From the NCBI GenBank assembly GCA_031260365.1, contig JAIRJY010000005.1:1-6564 (forward strand): DNA of 6,564 bases, read 5' to 3'. This DNA is from Nitrososphaerota archaeon. GTDB lineage: Archaea; Thermoproteota; Bathyarchaeia; Bathyarchaeales; Bathycorpusculaceae. Positions within the stretch are counted from its first letter, which is position 1, and the number at the start of each line of letters is the position of its first letter. The notes under the pieces are model-generated. The model did no database searches, had not been told where the DNA came from, and was given only the letters and a program-made list of their open reading frames with translations. The translations under genes were made by a program, and so were the position numbers. Below, in pieces: positions 1 through 5,896 of the stretch.

Positions 1-53
1 ATAGGCGCAATTATTTCCCATTCTTTATCAGTTAAATCACTATCATACCTCAA
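1..53 (-). CDS. IS5-family transposase N-terminus (partial at window edge)
   Basis: Reading the minus strand from TTG at 53 gives M-RYDSDLTDKEWEIIAP, then the window ends. The pattern 'Y.SDLTD.EW..I.P' is the hallmark of the short N-terminal domain (DUF4096 type) of IS5-group DDE transposases, which cut and paste the element; the catalytic DDE domain would lie outside the window. The TTG start is chosen because a GGAG Shine-Dalgarno at 65-62 lies 8 bases upstream, and homologues begin only a few residues before the SDLTD motif. The same frame stays open upstream to a TAA at 95-93, but that part is Cys/Val-rich and looks non-coding. The gene lies inside the element that interrupts the neighbouring PH-like gene. 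Confidence 0.8.
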   Translation of the reverse strand, partial: MRYDSDLTDKEWEIIAP

Positions 54-117
54 AACATCAACTCCAACACAACAACAAACTACACAACAGCTTTAAAATT
101 TATTGAGGACAGGTTCT
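1..117 (-). mobile_element. IS5/IS4-type insertion sequence, 5' end only
   Basis: The transposase start at 53-1 and the sudden loss of homology in the adjacent membrane-protein gene place one end of an insertion sequence at roughly 112-118; the rest lies beyond the window. The minus-strand sequence from about 117 starts near AGAACCTGTCCTC, then has an A/T-rich stretch and a GTTGT-rich stretch before the transposase Shine-Dalgarno. The terminal inverted repeat and target-site duplication cannot be confirmed because the other end is not visible, so the boundary is an estimate. The IS5 assignment rests only on the N-terminal transposase motif. Confidence 0.7.
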
Positions 118-450
118 TATTCCAACGCCAAAATCTTTTTTGAAATTTGTTGTGGTTTGTTCACATGATTCAATTTCACACAAAAAGAAACGTTTATGGT
201 TAAAAAACCCAAAGACCACAACAAGTTCTTTTGAAGTAATTGATATTTTAAGACTGCCAAAATTAATGTATACAATGGAAATAATGAGCAATACTGGAAG
301 TGCCATAACAAACCCAGATAACAAAGAAACACTATACCAACCAGCTAATCCAATTATACCAAATACAAGCGTTAAAACGATGAGTAAGGTTTTCATAAAA
401 ATACCCCACCCTACTTTTTCGTAATATTCAATTTTATCCACTTTTATCAC
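100..450 (-). pseudogene. Membrane protein with PH-like domain, truncated by IS insertion
   Basis: This frame encodes 116 residues: a short polar N-terminus with a YYEK motif, two hydrophobic membrane segments (about residues 20-37 and 44-63), and the first strands of a soluble domain ending FGVGIR (residues 107-112). The layout of two membrane segments followed by '...ITS..L.V.FG...' and a '(G)xGIR' motif resembles archaeal and bacterial membrane-anchored bacterial-PH-like proteins of unknown function; in those the domain normally continues well past GIR. Here the last four residues (TCPQ) and the stop come from an insertion sequence, so the C-terminal half is lost. The start is GTG at 450 or GTG at 441; ATG at 396 has a GGTG-like signal 7-10 bases upstream but would drop the YYEK segment. 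The family call is by pattern only. It is 57 bases downstream of the Dph6-like gene. Confidence 0.65.
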
Positions 451-507
451 ACTTTAATTAACTGATGCCTCACAAAATTAATGTTTTATCTGTAATGTAT
501 GTTATTG

Positions 508-1164
508 TCAATTTTTCGGTTGTAGCTTGGCTTTTTTGATTAAGTAGTATCCTTTGGTGTTTTTCCATTCTATGTTGGCTTTTTCTATGGTAATTTGTTT
601 TTTGTAGATTGGGCAGTCAATAACAAGGGTGTGGTATTCTCCCCATTCTCCTATAGGATTTATTTTTTTCTCGGTTACTTTTTGTTTGATTTCGTTAATA
701 ATGATGTTTTGGTCAATTATTTTACCAAGCCACTCTTTGTTTGCGCCAAGCGCAGTATCTACTTCAATTATTAGACATTTAAATCCCAATTGTTGCATTT
801 CATCAAGCCCCGCAATTGGGTCTTTGCCAAAAAGTGGCGCGTATTGTTTAACACCAATTGGATCAAGAATTTCTTTGTAATACTCAAGATGTTCTGGTGT
901 AGTGGTTACCCCTGAAACCAACACGTTTGCCCCAAGTTTTTTGAGTACTTTACTTACATCCTGTGAGTTTTTACCCACAATTATAGCTGGAATGCCTGTT
1001 GCTTCAGATATAAGCTCAATCATGCGTTTGTTTTCAAGATGAGCCTTACCGCCTGTTTTTATAAACATTAAATGTTTAACATCTAACCCCTCTTTAAGCA
1101 CTGAATACAACGCATAAACGGAGTCTTTTCCACCTGAAAGAGAAACAACAACATGATCAGCCAA
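508..1164 (-). CDS. Dph6-like PP-loop ATPase (diphthine-ammonia ligase family)
   Basis: This 218-residue cytoplasmic protein belongs to the adenine-nucleotide alpha-hydrolase fold. The PP-loop SGGKDS is at residues 10-15. The C-terminal family motif GEWGEYHTLVIDCP is at about 172-185, and the central APLFGKDP (about 109-116) matches the APLWGRDP segment of Dph6 (COG2102). Dph6 uses ATP and ammonium to amidate diphthine on elongation factor 2, the last diphthamide step in archaea and eukaryotes. Length is normal for archaeal members. The residue-40 region (GGKAHLENKRM) differs from the MFH..N version of typical archaeal Dph6, and GEWGEYHTL is a variant of the usual GEGGE(F/Y)ETL, so it may be a paralogue with another substrate. 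The start is TTG at 1164, preceded 7 bases upstream by a perfect GGAGGT at 1177-1172. It appears to have its own transcription signal, 140 bases after the regulator gene. Confidence 0.8.
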   Translation of the reverse strand: MADHVVVSLSGGKDSVYALYSVLKEGLDVKHLMFIKTGGKAHLENKRMIELISEATGIPAIIVGKNSQDVSKVLKKLGANVLVSGVTTTPEHLEYYKEILDPIGVKQYAPLFGKDPIAGLDEMQQLGFKCLIIEVDTALGANKEWLGKIIDQNIIINEIKQKVTEKKINPIGEWGEYHTLVIDCPIYKKQITIEKANIEWKNTKGYYLIKKAKLQPKN

Positions 1165-1171
1165 TTAATAT

Positions 1172-1177
1172 ACCTCC
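1172..1177 (-). promoter_or_regulatory. Strong Shine-Dalgarno for Dph6-like gene
   Basis: GGAGGT (minus strand, 1177-1172) complements the archaeal 16S rRNA 3' end and sits 7 bases before the TTG at 1164. It decides the start: no in-frame ATG lies near the PP-loop, and any later start would cut into the first beta strand (MADHVVVSLSGGKDS). Confidence 0.8.
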
Positions 1178-1202
1178 TAAATTTACGATTGTATTGTTTT
1201 TT

Positions 1203-1220
1203 GAAAAATAAAAACATACA
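1203..1220 (-). promoter_or_regulatory. Possible TATA-like promoter element
   Basis: On the minus strand the stretch GTTTTTATTTTTC (about 1217-1205) is the best A/T-rich TATA-like candidate upstream of the Dph6-like gene, placing a transcription start near 1180-1190, just before the GGAGGT. The whole gap is A/T-rich and no clear BRE is visible, so this is a weak call. Confidence 0.25.
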
Positions 1221-1240
1221 CCTCAAACAAACACAAAAAT

Positions 1241-1260
1241 GCTCAAAAGAAAAAAGAAGG
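1241..1260 (-). terminator. T-rich tract, probable archaeal terminator after regulator gene
   Basis: About 45 bases after the regulator stop codon the minus strand reads CCTTCTTTTTTCTTTTGAGC. Archaeal RNA polymerase stops at oligo-T tracts without needing a hairpin, and none is seen here. The tract separates the surface-protein/regulator unit from the Dph6-like gene. Confidence 0.4.
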
Positions 1261-1304
1261 GACGAAATAGATGAGTTCACAAGAAAACCTGTTGAATATC
1301 ACAC

Positions 1305-1784
1305 TTAATCAGAGGACTCAGCTCTCAAAACTACACGTTTATTTCGTTGCCACAAAATTAAGCCTTCAACTAAAAATATTCCTGCAGATCCAGCGGTAAT
1401 TGGAATTAAATATGAAACAGCTAAACTTGGCGTTAAGCCTTGAGAGAAAAATTGGATCGCCAAAATAGCAATTTCAGCAATTAGAATACCAAAGAAAAAG
1501 AAGGCGTAACAAATTAAGCGAGGTACAAGGTTTTTTCCAACCCACACATGCCCACTAATACCTGTTTTCTCTTTTGTAACATATGTGCCATACTCCGTTT
1601 TCTCGATTAAACCTAATAGCTCTAACTTCTCTAGTTGTCGATGCGCTGTACTTGGACTGGACAGATTAGCACCACGCATAACTTCACGTGGACCAACAGG
1701 TTTACCTACCTTAACTACAAAGGCATAAACACTCAATGTGTTACCTTCTAAGTCTTCCTGATCTACGTTAGTCACTAAATTCAT
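1305..1784 (-). CDS. Membrane-anchored winged-helix transcriptional regulator
   Basis: This 159-residue protein has an N-terminal winged helix-turn-helix at about residues 10-72: a first helix (NTLSVYAFVVKVG), a recognition region (GPREVMRGANLSSPSTAHRQLEKLELLGLI) and a wing (TEYGTYVTKE). A linker follows, then two hydrophobic helices at about 88-112 and 121-145, and a short basic/acidic tail. Such proteins occur widely in archaea and probably bind DNA at the membrane; the target is unknown. The gene overlaps the end of the broken surface-protein gene by 4 bases (ATGA), implying translational coupling and a shared job. The ATG at 1784 has a GGAG only one base upstream (1789-1786), unusually close; GTG at 1775, 10 bases from that GGAG, is an alternative start losing three residues. 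The gene itself looks intact although its partner is not. Fold and topology are fairly sure; function is inferred. Confidence 0.75.
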   Translation of the reverse strand: MNLVTNVDQEDLEGNTLSVYAFVVKVGKPVGPREVMRGANLSSPSTAHRQLEKLELLGLIEKTEYGTYVTKEKTGISGHVWVGKNLVPRLICYAFFFFGILIAEIAILAIQFFSQGLTPSLAVSYLIPITAGSAGIFLVEGLILWQRNKRVVLRAESSD

Positions 1785-2212
1785 TCTCCAATAGAGTCAA
1801 TGTTAGCTGCTGTAATCGTCTTTGGTCTGAACGGCTCTCCGAAACTGTATTGATTAAGCTGAGACAGTTGGTCGTCAGTTAGTCCTGTATTGTATATGTA
1901 GCTGTTTCCAACCTGTGATAGGCTGAGTGTTTGCGGTTTTGATGTGTCCGTCCTTGTATCAATGAATGTGTTGTTTTCCGAGTCAGAATCAATATCTGCA
2001 ATTGATTCCACTATAGTCAAAGTTTGAACGATGCCTGCTTGGATAAACTCGATAGGGTTCATGAAACTTTCTTTTACTCCAAAAATAAACATCGGATTCG
2101 TACTGCCAGAAATTACAAGCAAACGTGATTCACCTGGTTCTAAGGCACAATCTTCGTTCGCTTTATGCCCGCCTGATAAGTACAGTAAAGTATCGGCAAT
2201 GAATCCTCCCAT
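1781..2212 (-). pseudogene. Fragment of surface protein: C-terminal part
   Basis: This 143-residue open frame from ATG at 2212 lies in exactly the same frame as the upstream fragment (645 bases, 215 codons, between the two starts). The ATG is preceded in frame by VGRERGSSYIG back to the TAA at 2248-2246, so it is probably an internal methionine. The segment is acidic and rich in Ser, Thr, Asp and Gln, with an NNTF sequon and no membrane helix. Its end overlaps the regulator start by ATGA. Whether any of it is made is unknown. Confidence 0.6.
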
Positions 2213-2404
2213 TCCTATGTAACTTGATCCACGTTCACGACCAACTTAGTCAATGGTAACTCGCCCAGTTACGTCAACCCATGTACCATTCATGTTTAAG
2301 TAGGTATATCTGTTAGTGGCTATGCAATCGTTGACTGCTGTATATTTGTAATATTGCACACCCTCTACCCACTGGTAAAAGTTACTATAGAGTTGTTCCT
2401 CAGT

Positions 2405-2857
2405 TCAAACAGACAAATCGGGTTGTAACACTGGACCGTCATCGTCAAAGTCCGGATAGGGAATTGTATACGTGACGTTATAGTATACATCGTCAACCCA
2501 GGCACCTTTTGCTACCCCGCCTTCACCAATCCTTGCATAGTTCAGTGATTCAAATGGAGATTGACTGCCAATGTTTCGTACTTCTTGTGCTACTGTAAAA
2601 GTTGTTCTAGACAAGAATGCTCTGTACTCCGAAGGGTTGGTAACGTTTACAACTACATAGTAGTCTATTGTTGGTCCACTTGTTTGAGTTATGGGCGCAT
2701 CGGGATTTGTTATTGTAAAGTTGGCGTAGACAACTTCAATGTCGAAAGGTGCGGTTGGTCCTTGCACACGTGTAATGTATGGTTTAATACTTAATTCTGC
2801 TCTCTGATTAGAGGAGTTGTTGCTGCAACTCCGATGGTAAGTGATAGTATTAAACAT
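2405..2857 (-). pseudogene. Fragment of surface protein: N-terminal half without its signal peptide
   Basis: This 150-residue open frame would be called as a gene from ATG at 2857, but its first 20 or so residues (MFNTITYHRSCSNNSSNQRA) are the signal-peptide DNA read in the wrong frame. Genuine protein sequence starts near ELSIKPYITRVQ. The body has alternating beta-strand-like segments, sequons NFT and NVT (twice), and an Asp-rich end (PYPDFDDDGPVLQPDLSV) before the TGA. The downstream frame continues with TEEQLYSNFYQWVEG, showing that the TGA is internal to the original gene. Confidence 0.6.
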
Positions 2858-2930
2858 ATGATGATTTTTGTGTTTTTCATGGTTTTCACTATTTCCATAC
2901 TAAGTTAAAACAGTTATTAGCTCTGCTTAC

Positions 2931-2957
2931 GGAACGTTTCTGTTCCAAAACGGAACA
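2931..2957 (-). promoter_or_regulatory. GGAAC/GTTCC repeat cluster, candidate operator
   Basis: On the plus strand GGAAC (2931), GTTCC (2942) and GGAAC (2952) lie in a 26-base stretch. TGTTCC (2941-2946) and GGAACA (2952-2957) form a perfect 6-base inverted repeat around a 5-base centre, and the first GGAAC pairs equally with the middle GTTCC. The cluster sits 51 bases upstream of the ATG at 2880 of the surface-protein gene. It could bind a dimeric or multimeric regulator, perhaps the winged-helix protein encoded downstream. A hairpin in the pfkB transcript end is the alternative. Confidence 0.45.
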
Positions 2958-2960
2958 CCC

Positions 2961-2980
2961 TGATAAAAACAAAAAACTGA
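2961..2980 (-). terminator. T-rich terminator of the purD-ehaR-ftr-pfkB operon
   Basis: Eight bases after the kinase stop the minus strand reads TCAGTTTTTTGTTTTTATCA, with runs of six and five T. Archaeal transcription ends at such oligo-T tracts. A 6-base inverted repeat follows just downstream (2957-2941). The position between the operon and the next gene unit fits a termination role. Confidence 0.5.
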
Positions 2981-2987
2981 TGGTTAG

Positions 2988-3905
2988 TTAGTAAATTGAA
3001 GACAGGTCTTTTTTGTAGGGTAAACCTGTTCTAGCACCCATTGACATGATGCTTTTGGAAGCTACAAAATTGCCCAGTTTTCCGCATTCATAGAGATTGT
3101 TTTTATTATCTAATAATCCATAAAGAAAACCGGCGTCAAAAGCGTCTCCAGCTCCTGTGGTGTCTATTGCTTTTACTAGAAAAGGTTCTACTGTAACTTG
3201 TTCTTGTCCATCGGTTACATAACAGCCTTTGTCGCCAAGTTTTACAACAACTATTTTAACACCCATATCCAAGATGTTGTCTGCACCTTTACGGTAGTCT
3301 GCTTCACCTGTTAATTGCTTAAGCTCTAAAGCGTTAGGCATAAACACGTATGAGCTTCTAATAAGCGGCTCTATAGCGGTAAATCCTCTCTGTGCATAAA
3401 GTGCGCCTGGATCAAAGCTAAGCTTGATCGAATTTGGTAACATTCCAGCCAACTTTTTTTGCGCACGAAACGGCTTCTCACCAACAAACGATGATATATG
3501 TACAAAACTTGTCTGAGCGACATATTCTAGATTAATTTCTCTAGATTCAAGTGTGTCGTTTTCACCGGGGTTAATGTATAATGCTCTTGCGCCTTTCTTG
3601 TCTACAAACCCCAAAACCGTGCCACTTCTGCCATTTTTTGAACGAATAAGCCCATTAACATCTACACTTTCACTGATAAAATTGTCAATCTGTAGTTTAC
3701 CTTCCTGATCATCAGCAACTTTTCCAACAAAACCTACTTTACAGCCAAGACGTGCTAATCCAACAATAGTGTTTGCTGCTGAACCACCACAGGCTTCAGT
3801 GTAATTCTCAATGAAACTCTCTTCTTCTGGACCTGCAATACGCTCAACTTTTAACAGTGTATCAACATTTAAGGCACCAAATCCTATAACATCAAATTTA
3901 CTCAT
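2988..3905 (-). CDS. PfkB/ribokinase-family sugar or nucleoside kinase
   Basis: This 305-residue protein is a complete member of the ribokinase fold. The N-terminal strand and sugar-binding region FDVIGFGALNVD is at 4-15. PfkB signature 1, with the di-glycine hinge, is at 40-54 (GGSAANTIVGLARLG). The ATP-side strand VVVKLGDKG is at 219-227. Signature 2, with the catalytic aspartate D254, is at 248-262 (DTTGAGDAFDAGFLYG). These enzymes transfer phosphate from ATP to a sugar or nucleoside hydroxyl. The specific substrate cannot be read from sequence; archaeal relatives include ribokinases and broad nucleoside kinases. ATG at 3905 overlaps the 3' end of ftr by 8 bases, so it is the last gene of the operon and is probably co-translated with Ftr. 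Its association with Ftr and a HAD phosphatase-like protein raises a role in making a phosphorylated precursor of a C1 cofactor, but salvage is equally possible. Confidence 0.88.
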   Translation of the reverse strand: MSKFDVIGFGALNVDTLLKVERIAGPEEESFIENYTEACGGSAANTIVGLARLGCKVGFVGKVADDQEGKLQIDNFISESVDVNGLIRSKNGRSGTVLGFVDKKGARALYINPGENDTLESREINLEYVAQTSFVHISSFVGEKPFRAQKKLAGMLPNSIKLSFDPGALYAQRGFTAIEPLIRSSYVFMPNALELKQLTGEADYRKGADNILDMGVKIVVVKLGDKGCYVTDGQEQVTVEPFLVKAIDTTGAGDAFDAGFLYGLLDNKNNLYECGKLGNFVASKSIMSMGARTGLPYKKDLSSIY

Positions 3906-4815
3906 TTATGCCCAACTCACTGAAAGAAACCTTGTATTGACCTAGTTTGCCGCCATAGTTACCTGCCGAAACACATGTAACACCTTCAATATCTAAAACC
4001 GCTTCAATGCCCGCTTTGAGGGCTTTTTTAATTACATCCAAATTTATGCCGTCAAAGACTAGTTCAGCTATATAGTTTACACCTTCCGGCACAAGGGACT
4101 TTTTGCCTAACCTGTCTTTAAGCGATGGACAGTAAAGATGGTTTGTTGTGGGACCTATTTCTGGAAAACTAGTTTCTGGTTTAGACCCAGCTGAACAAAC
4201 ATCAAACGAGGTAACAACCCCAGAAATAGTGTGCATAGCTGCAAGTGATTTCTTTCCTGCCTCTTTTAGGGCTTGTTTAGTTTTACACATAACCCAAAAA
4301 TTCCCCCCCATAATACCCCGTGCATAACCAATGCGGCGTTCAATTACAAAGTCTGGAACCATTAAAGGCACAACGATAACTTCTCTACCATAACGTTGCT
4401 CCACCCACTCATAACCATCCCCACAATGTCCAACACGCTCCATCATGTCCATTTTACCCTCAGCATTAGATAAAGCGTCAAAAACGGCTGTAAAAGGTTT
4501 AACTAATATATCTTGCCTAATTTTATACGAAAGTTCTTTTTCAAACTTTTCAAGACACTTTTCAAACCCCTTTCTCTCACTGAGCTCGCCCCAAAACTGC
4601 AAAATAGCTCCAACTCTACCATCAGGGGTTTCTTCCTCAGTGAGATAACGCTCCACACCACCTTCTGTTCTACCAATCACAACCGAAGGTGTCGCTGTTG
4701 AATCATTAGCTGCTGCAGTCAAGGTTTCCATATCATCTGCTGTGACAATTACACGGCTAAAAATTCCTGTAAACGCTTCAACAAACGTATCATCAATTGT
4801 TACTTTATATGCCAA
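3898..4815 (-). CDS. ftr: Formylmethanofuran:tetrahydromethanopterin formyltransferase
   Basis: Ftr moves the formyl group from formylmethanofuran to N5 of tetrahydromethanopterin, a cytoplasmic step in methanogenesis, in the archaeal Wood-Ljungdahl methyl branch and, in reverse, in formyl oxidation. Conserved blocks, numbered from the long form starting at 4833: IDDTFVEAF (13-21), EETPDGR (67-73), GGNFWVMC (176-183), NHLYCPSL (231-238), AELVFDGIN (256-264) and SAGNYGGKLGQY (289-300). E257 aligns with Glu245 of Methanopyrus kandleri Ftr, recalled as an active-site residue. All blocks are present, so it should be functional. Three in-frame TTG codons could start it: 4833, 4824 and 4815. I prefer 4815 (305 residues, giving MAYKVTIDDTF): the family's DTF motif lies about 11 residues in, a GGGAGA lies about 10 bases upstream, and it begins one base after the preceding stop. 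The 4833 start would overlap that gene by 17 bases. Confidence 0.93.
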   Translation of the reverse strand: MAYKVTIDDTFVEAFTGIFSRVIVTADDMETLTAAANDSTATPSVVIGRTEGGVERYLTEEETPDGRVGAILQFWGELSERKGFEKCLEKFEKELSYKIRQDILVKPFTAVFDALSNAEGKMDMMERVGHCGDGYEWVEQRYGREVIVVPLMVPDFVIERRIGYARGIMGGNFWVMCKTKQALKEAGKKSLAAMHTISGVVTSFDVCSAGSKPETSFPEIGPTTNHLYCPSLKDRLGKKSLVPEGVNYIAELVFDGINLDVIKKALKAGIEAVLDIEGVTCVSAGNYGGKLGQYKVSFSELGINE

Positions 4816-4816
4816 C

Positions 4817-5896
4817 TTATCCAAGTCTCCCAATAGCTACACCACGAATCTCCTTGCGGAACTCGCTACTTTCCATAACTATTAAGTTCATATTCTCTCT
4901 TGTAACTATTTGAACCTTCGGACTCGACTTTGAAGACCCAAACACTTGTTTAAGTAACTCCAAATCTACATACACAGCTTCTAGAGCGTTTTGGCTCCAA
5001 TGACTCAACACTTGAAGCGTTTTTTCTCGACCAAACCTGTAGAATATGTCGGCAACAATAGCTGTAACCAAATTGTTTTCCGACAATACTGAAACATCAG
5101 CATTTTTCACTGCGTAACTATTACCATTAAACGAAACTGCTAGCCCACCATTTTCTTTAACTAATCTCAACGATTCTACGTCAGTAATGCTATCACCAAC
5201 GTACATAACATCCGTAAATGGGGCTTTCAAATGTTCTACAATATCCAAAACCGATTTAGCTTTCTGTTCTCCACCAACAGTGACAACATCGTTAAAAAAA
5301 TTGCCTATAACCATCCGTGGAATTTCATCCCAAAAAATTTCGTCAAGCCGCTTAATTGAAGTCTGATCCTTTGAACTAAAATCTGCAAGAGTTTTAGCAT
5401 TCTCTAGTATGTTGATTAAAGGCATTTGACTGATTTCTTGTGCTATTTCTCGCAAAACAGCCCTCTCTTGAGACGTTATGGCTACTTTATCAAGACTAAC
5501 TTTAGTGCAGTATGTGTTTTCATATGGAAACCCAACTGCTTTACAGAGAGCTTTAATGTAATACTCATAACTAGTACTTACAATGTAGCGTTCAGCAATT
5601 GTCTCAATATATTTAAGCGCGACTTGAGTGCCTGCAATTAATATTATGTTATCTGCAGAAAAATTTTCTATCTGTCGATCAGTTACATCGTAGGCTTTCA
5701 AAAATGGTAGAATTAACTGTAATGTACTTCCTGCAGTATAACCAGATTTACAAAAAACATCTACTAAAACATCATCATACTTGCTAACATTATTAAAAAA
5801 ATTGTTACCATTGGGGACAAACTTGGAGGCTAACTCGTATGCATTATCATTTTTTGAAATTGGACCCTCACAGTCAGAAACAAAAACACCCTTCAC
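4817..5896 (-). CDS. EhaR-like archaeal HAD-superfamily hydrolase
   Basis: This 359-residue soluble protein has the HAD phosphatase motifs in order: motif I as SDCEGPI (D8 nucleophile, E10), motif II as VSTS (106-109), a motif III lysine at K212 or K214 (QKAKSVLDIV), and motif IV as YVGDSITDVESL (232-243, D235 and D239). A helical cap lies between motifs I and II and a long insert (about 140-205) precedes motif III. It resembles the archaeal COG4030 type annotated in methanogens as energy-converting hydrogenase A subunit R (EhaR), although no hydrogenase genes are in the window and that name does not prove such a role. Motif I has Glu where most HAD phosphatases have a second Asp. GTG at 5896 overlaps the purD-like stop (GTGA), with GAGGG about 7 bases upstream. 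Its place before ftr suggests a C1-linked role, perhaps dephosphorylating a cofactor intermediate; the substrate is unknown. Confidence 0.7.
   Translation of the reverse strand: MKGVFVSDCEGPISKNDNAYELASKFVPNGNNFFNNVSKYDDVLVDVFCKSGYTAGSTLQLILPFLKAYDVTDRQIENFSADNIILIAGTQVALKYIETIAERYIVSTSYEYYIKALCKAVGFPYENTYCTKVSLDKVAITSQERAVLREIAQEISQMPLINILENAKTLADFSSKDQTSIKRLDEIFWDEIPRMVIGNFFNDVVTVGGEQKAKSVLDIVEHLKAPFTDVMYVGDSITDVESLRLVKENGGLAVSFNGNSYAVKNADVSVLSENNLVTAIVADIFYRFGREKTLQVLSHWSQNALEAVYVDLELLKQVFGSSKSSPKVQIVTRENMNLIVMESSEFRKEIRGVAIGRLG

Larger units (their letters stand above)
1781..2880 (-). pseudogene. Secreted surface protein gene, broken by a frameshift and two stops
   Basis: From ATG at 2880 the minus strand encodes a Sec signal peptide (MKNTKIIICLILSLTIGVAA), but this frame stops at TAA 2793-2791. 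The coding continues in the -1 frame (as if one base were lost, probably between about 2830 and 2795), reading through RVQGPTAPFDIEVVYANFTI, then meets TGA at 2407-2405 and TAA at 2248-2246, and runs on in the same frame to TGA at 1783-1781. Between the stops the frame still reads protein-like, for example YSNFYQWVEGVQYYKY and TYLNMNGTWVDVTG. The restored product would be about 366 residues: signal peptide, beta-rich domains, many N-x-S/T sequons (NFT, NVT, NGT, NNT) typical of glycosylated archaeal surface proteins, and no C-terminal membrane helix or lipobox. The family is not recognised. It overlaps the membrane regulator gene by ATGA. TGA serves as a stop in neighbouring genes, so recoding is unlikely. 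Confidence 0.75.

Noticed and set aside
140..424. Plus-strand open frame of 94 codons opposite the PH-like gene
   Set aside because: It is antisense to a frame with clear membrane helices, has no family-like features and no ribosome binding site I can recognise.
1083..1280. Minus-strand open frame of 65 codons overlapping the start of the Dph6-like gene
   Set aside because: It is in another frame of a gene with a firm PP-loop, and its first half lies in A/T-rich intergenic DNA.
2405..2407. TGA read as selenocysteine or tryptophan
   Set aside because: Other genes here use TGA as a true stop and contain no internal TGA; an additional internal TAA at 2248-2246 is not explained by TGA recoding.
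2031..2794. Plus-strand open frames of 63 and 77 codons over the surface-protein pseudogene
   Set aside because: They mirror the minus-strand coding sequence; composition (Cys/Tyr-rich, no recognisable motif) is that of antisense shadow frames.
2791..2857. Programmed -1 frameshift between signal peptide and body of the surface protein
   Set aside because: No slippery heptamer of the X-XXY-YYZ kind is seen in the overlap, and two further in-frame stops downstream make decay the simpler reading.
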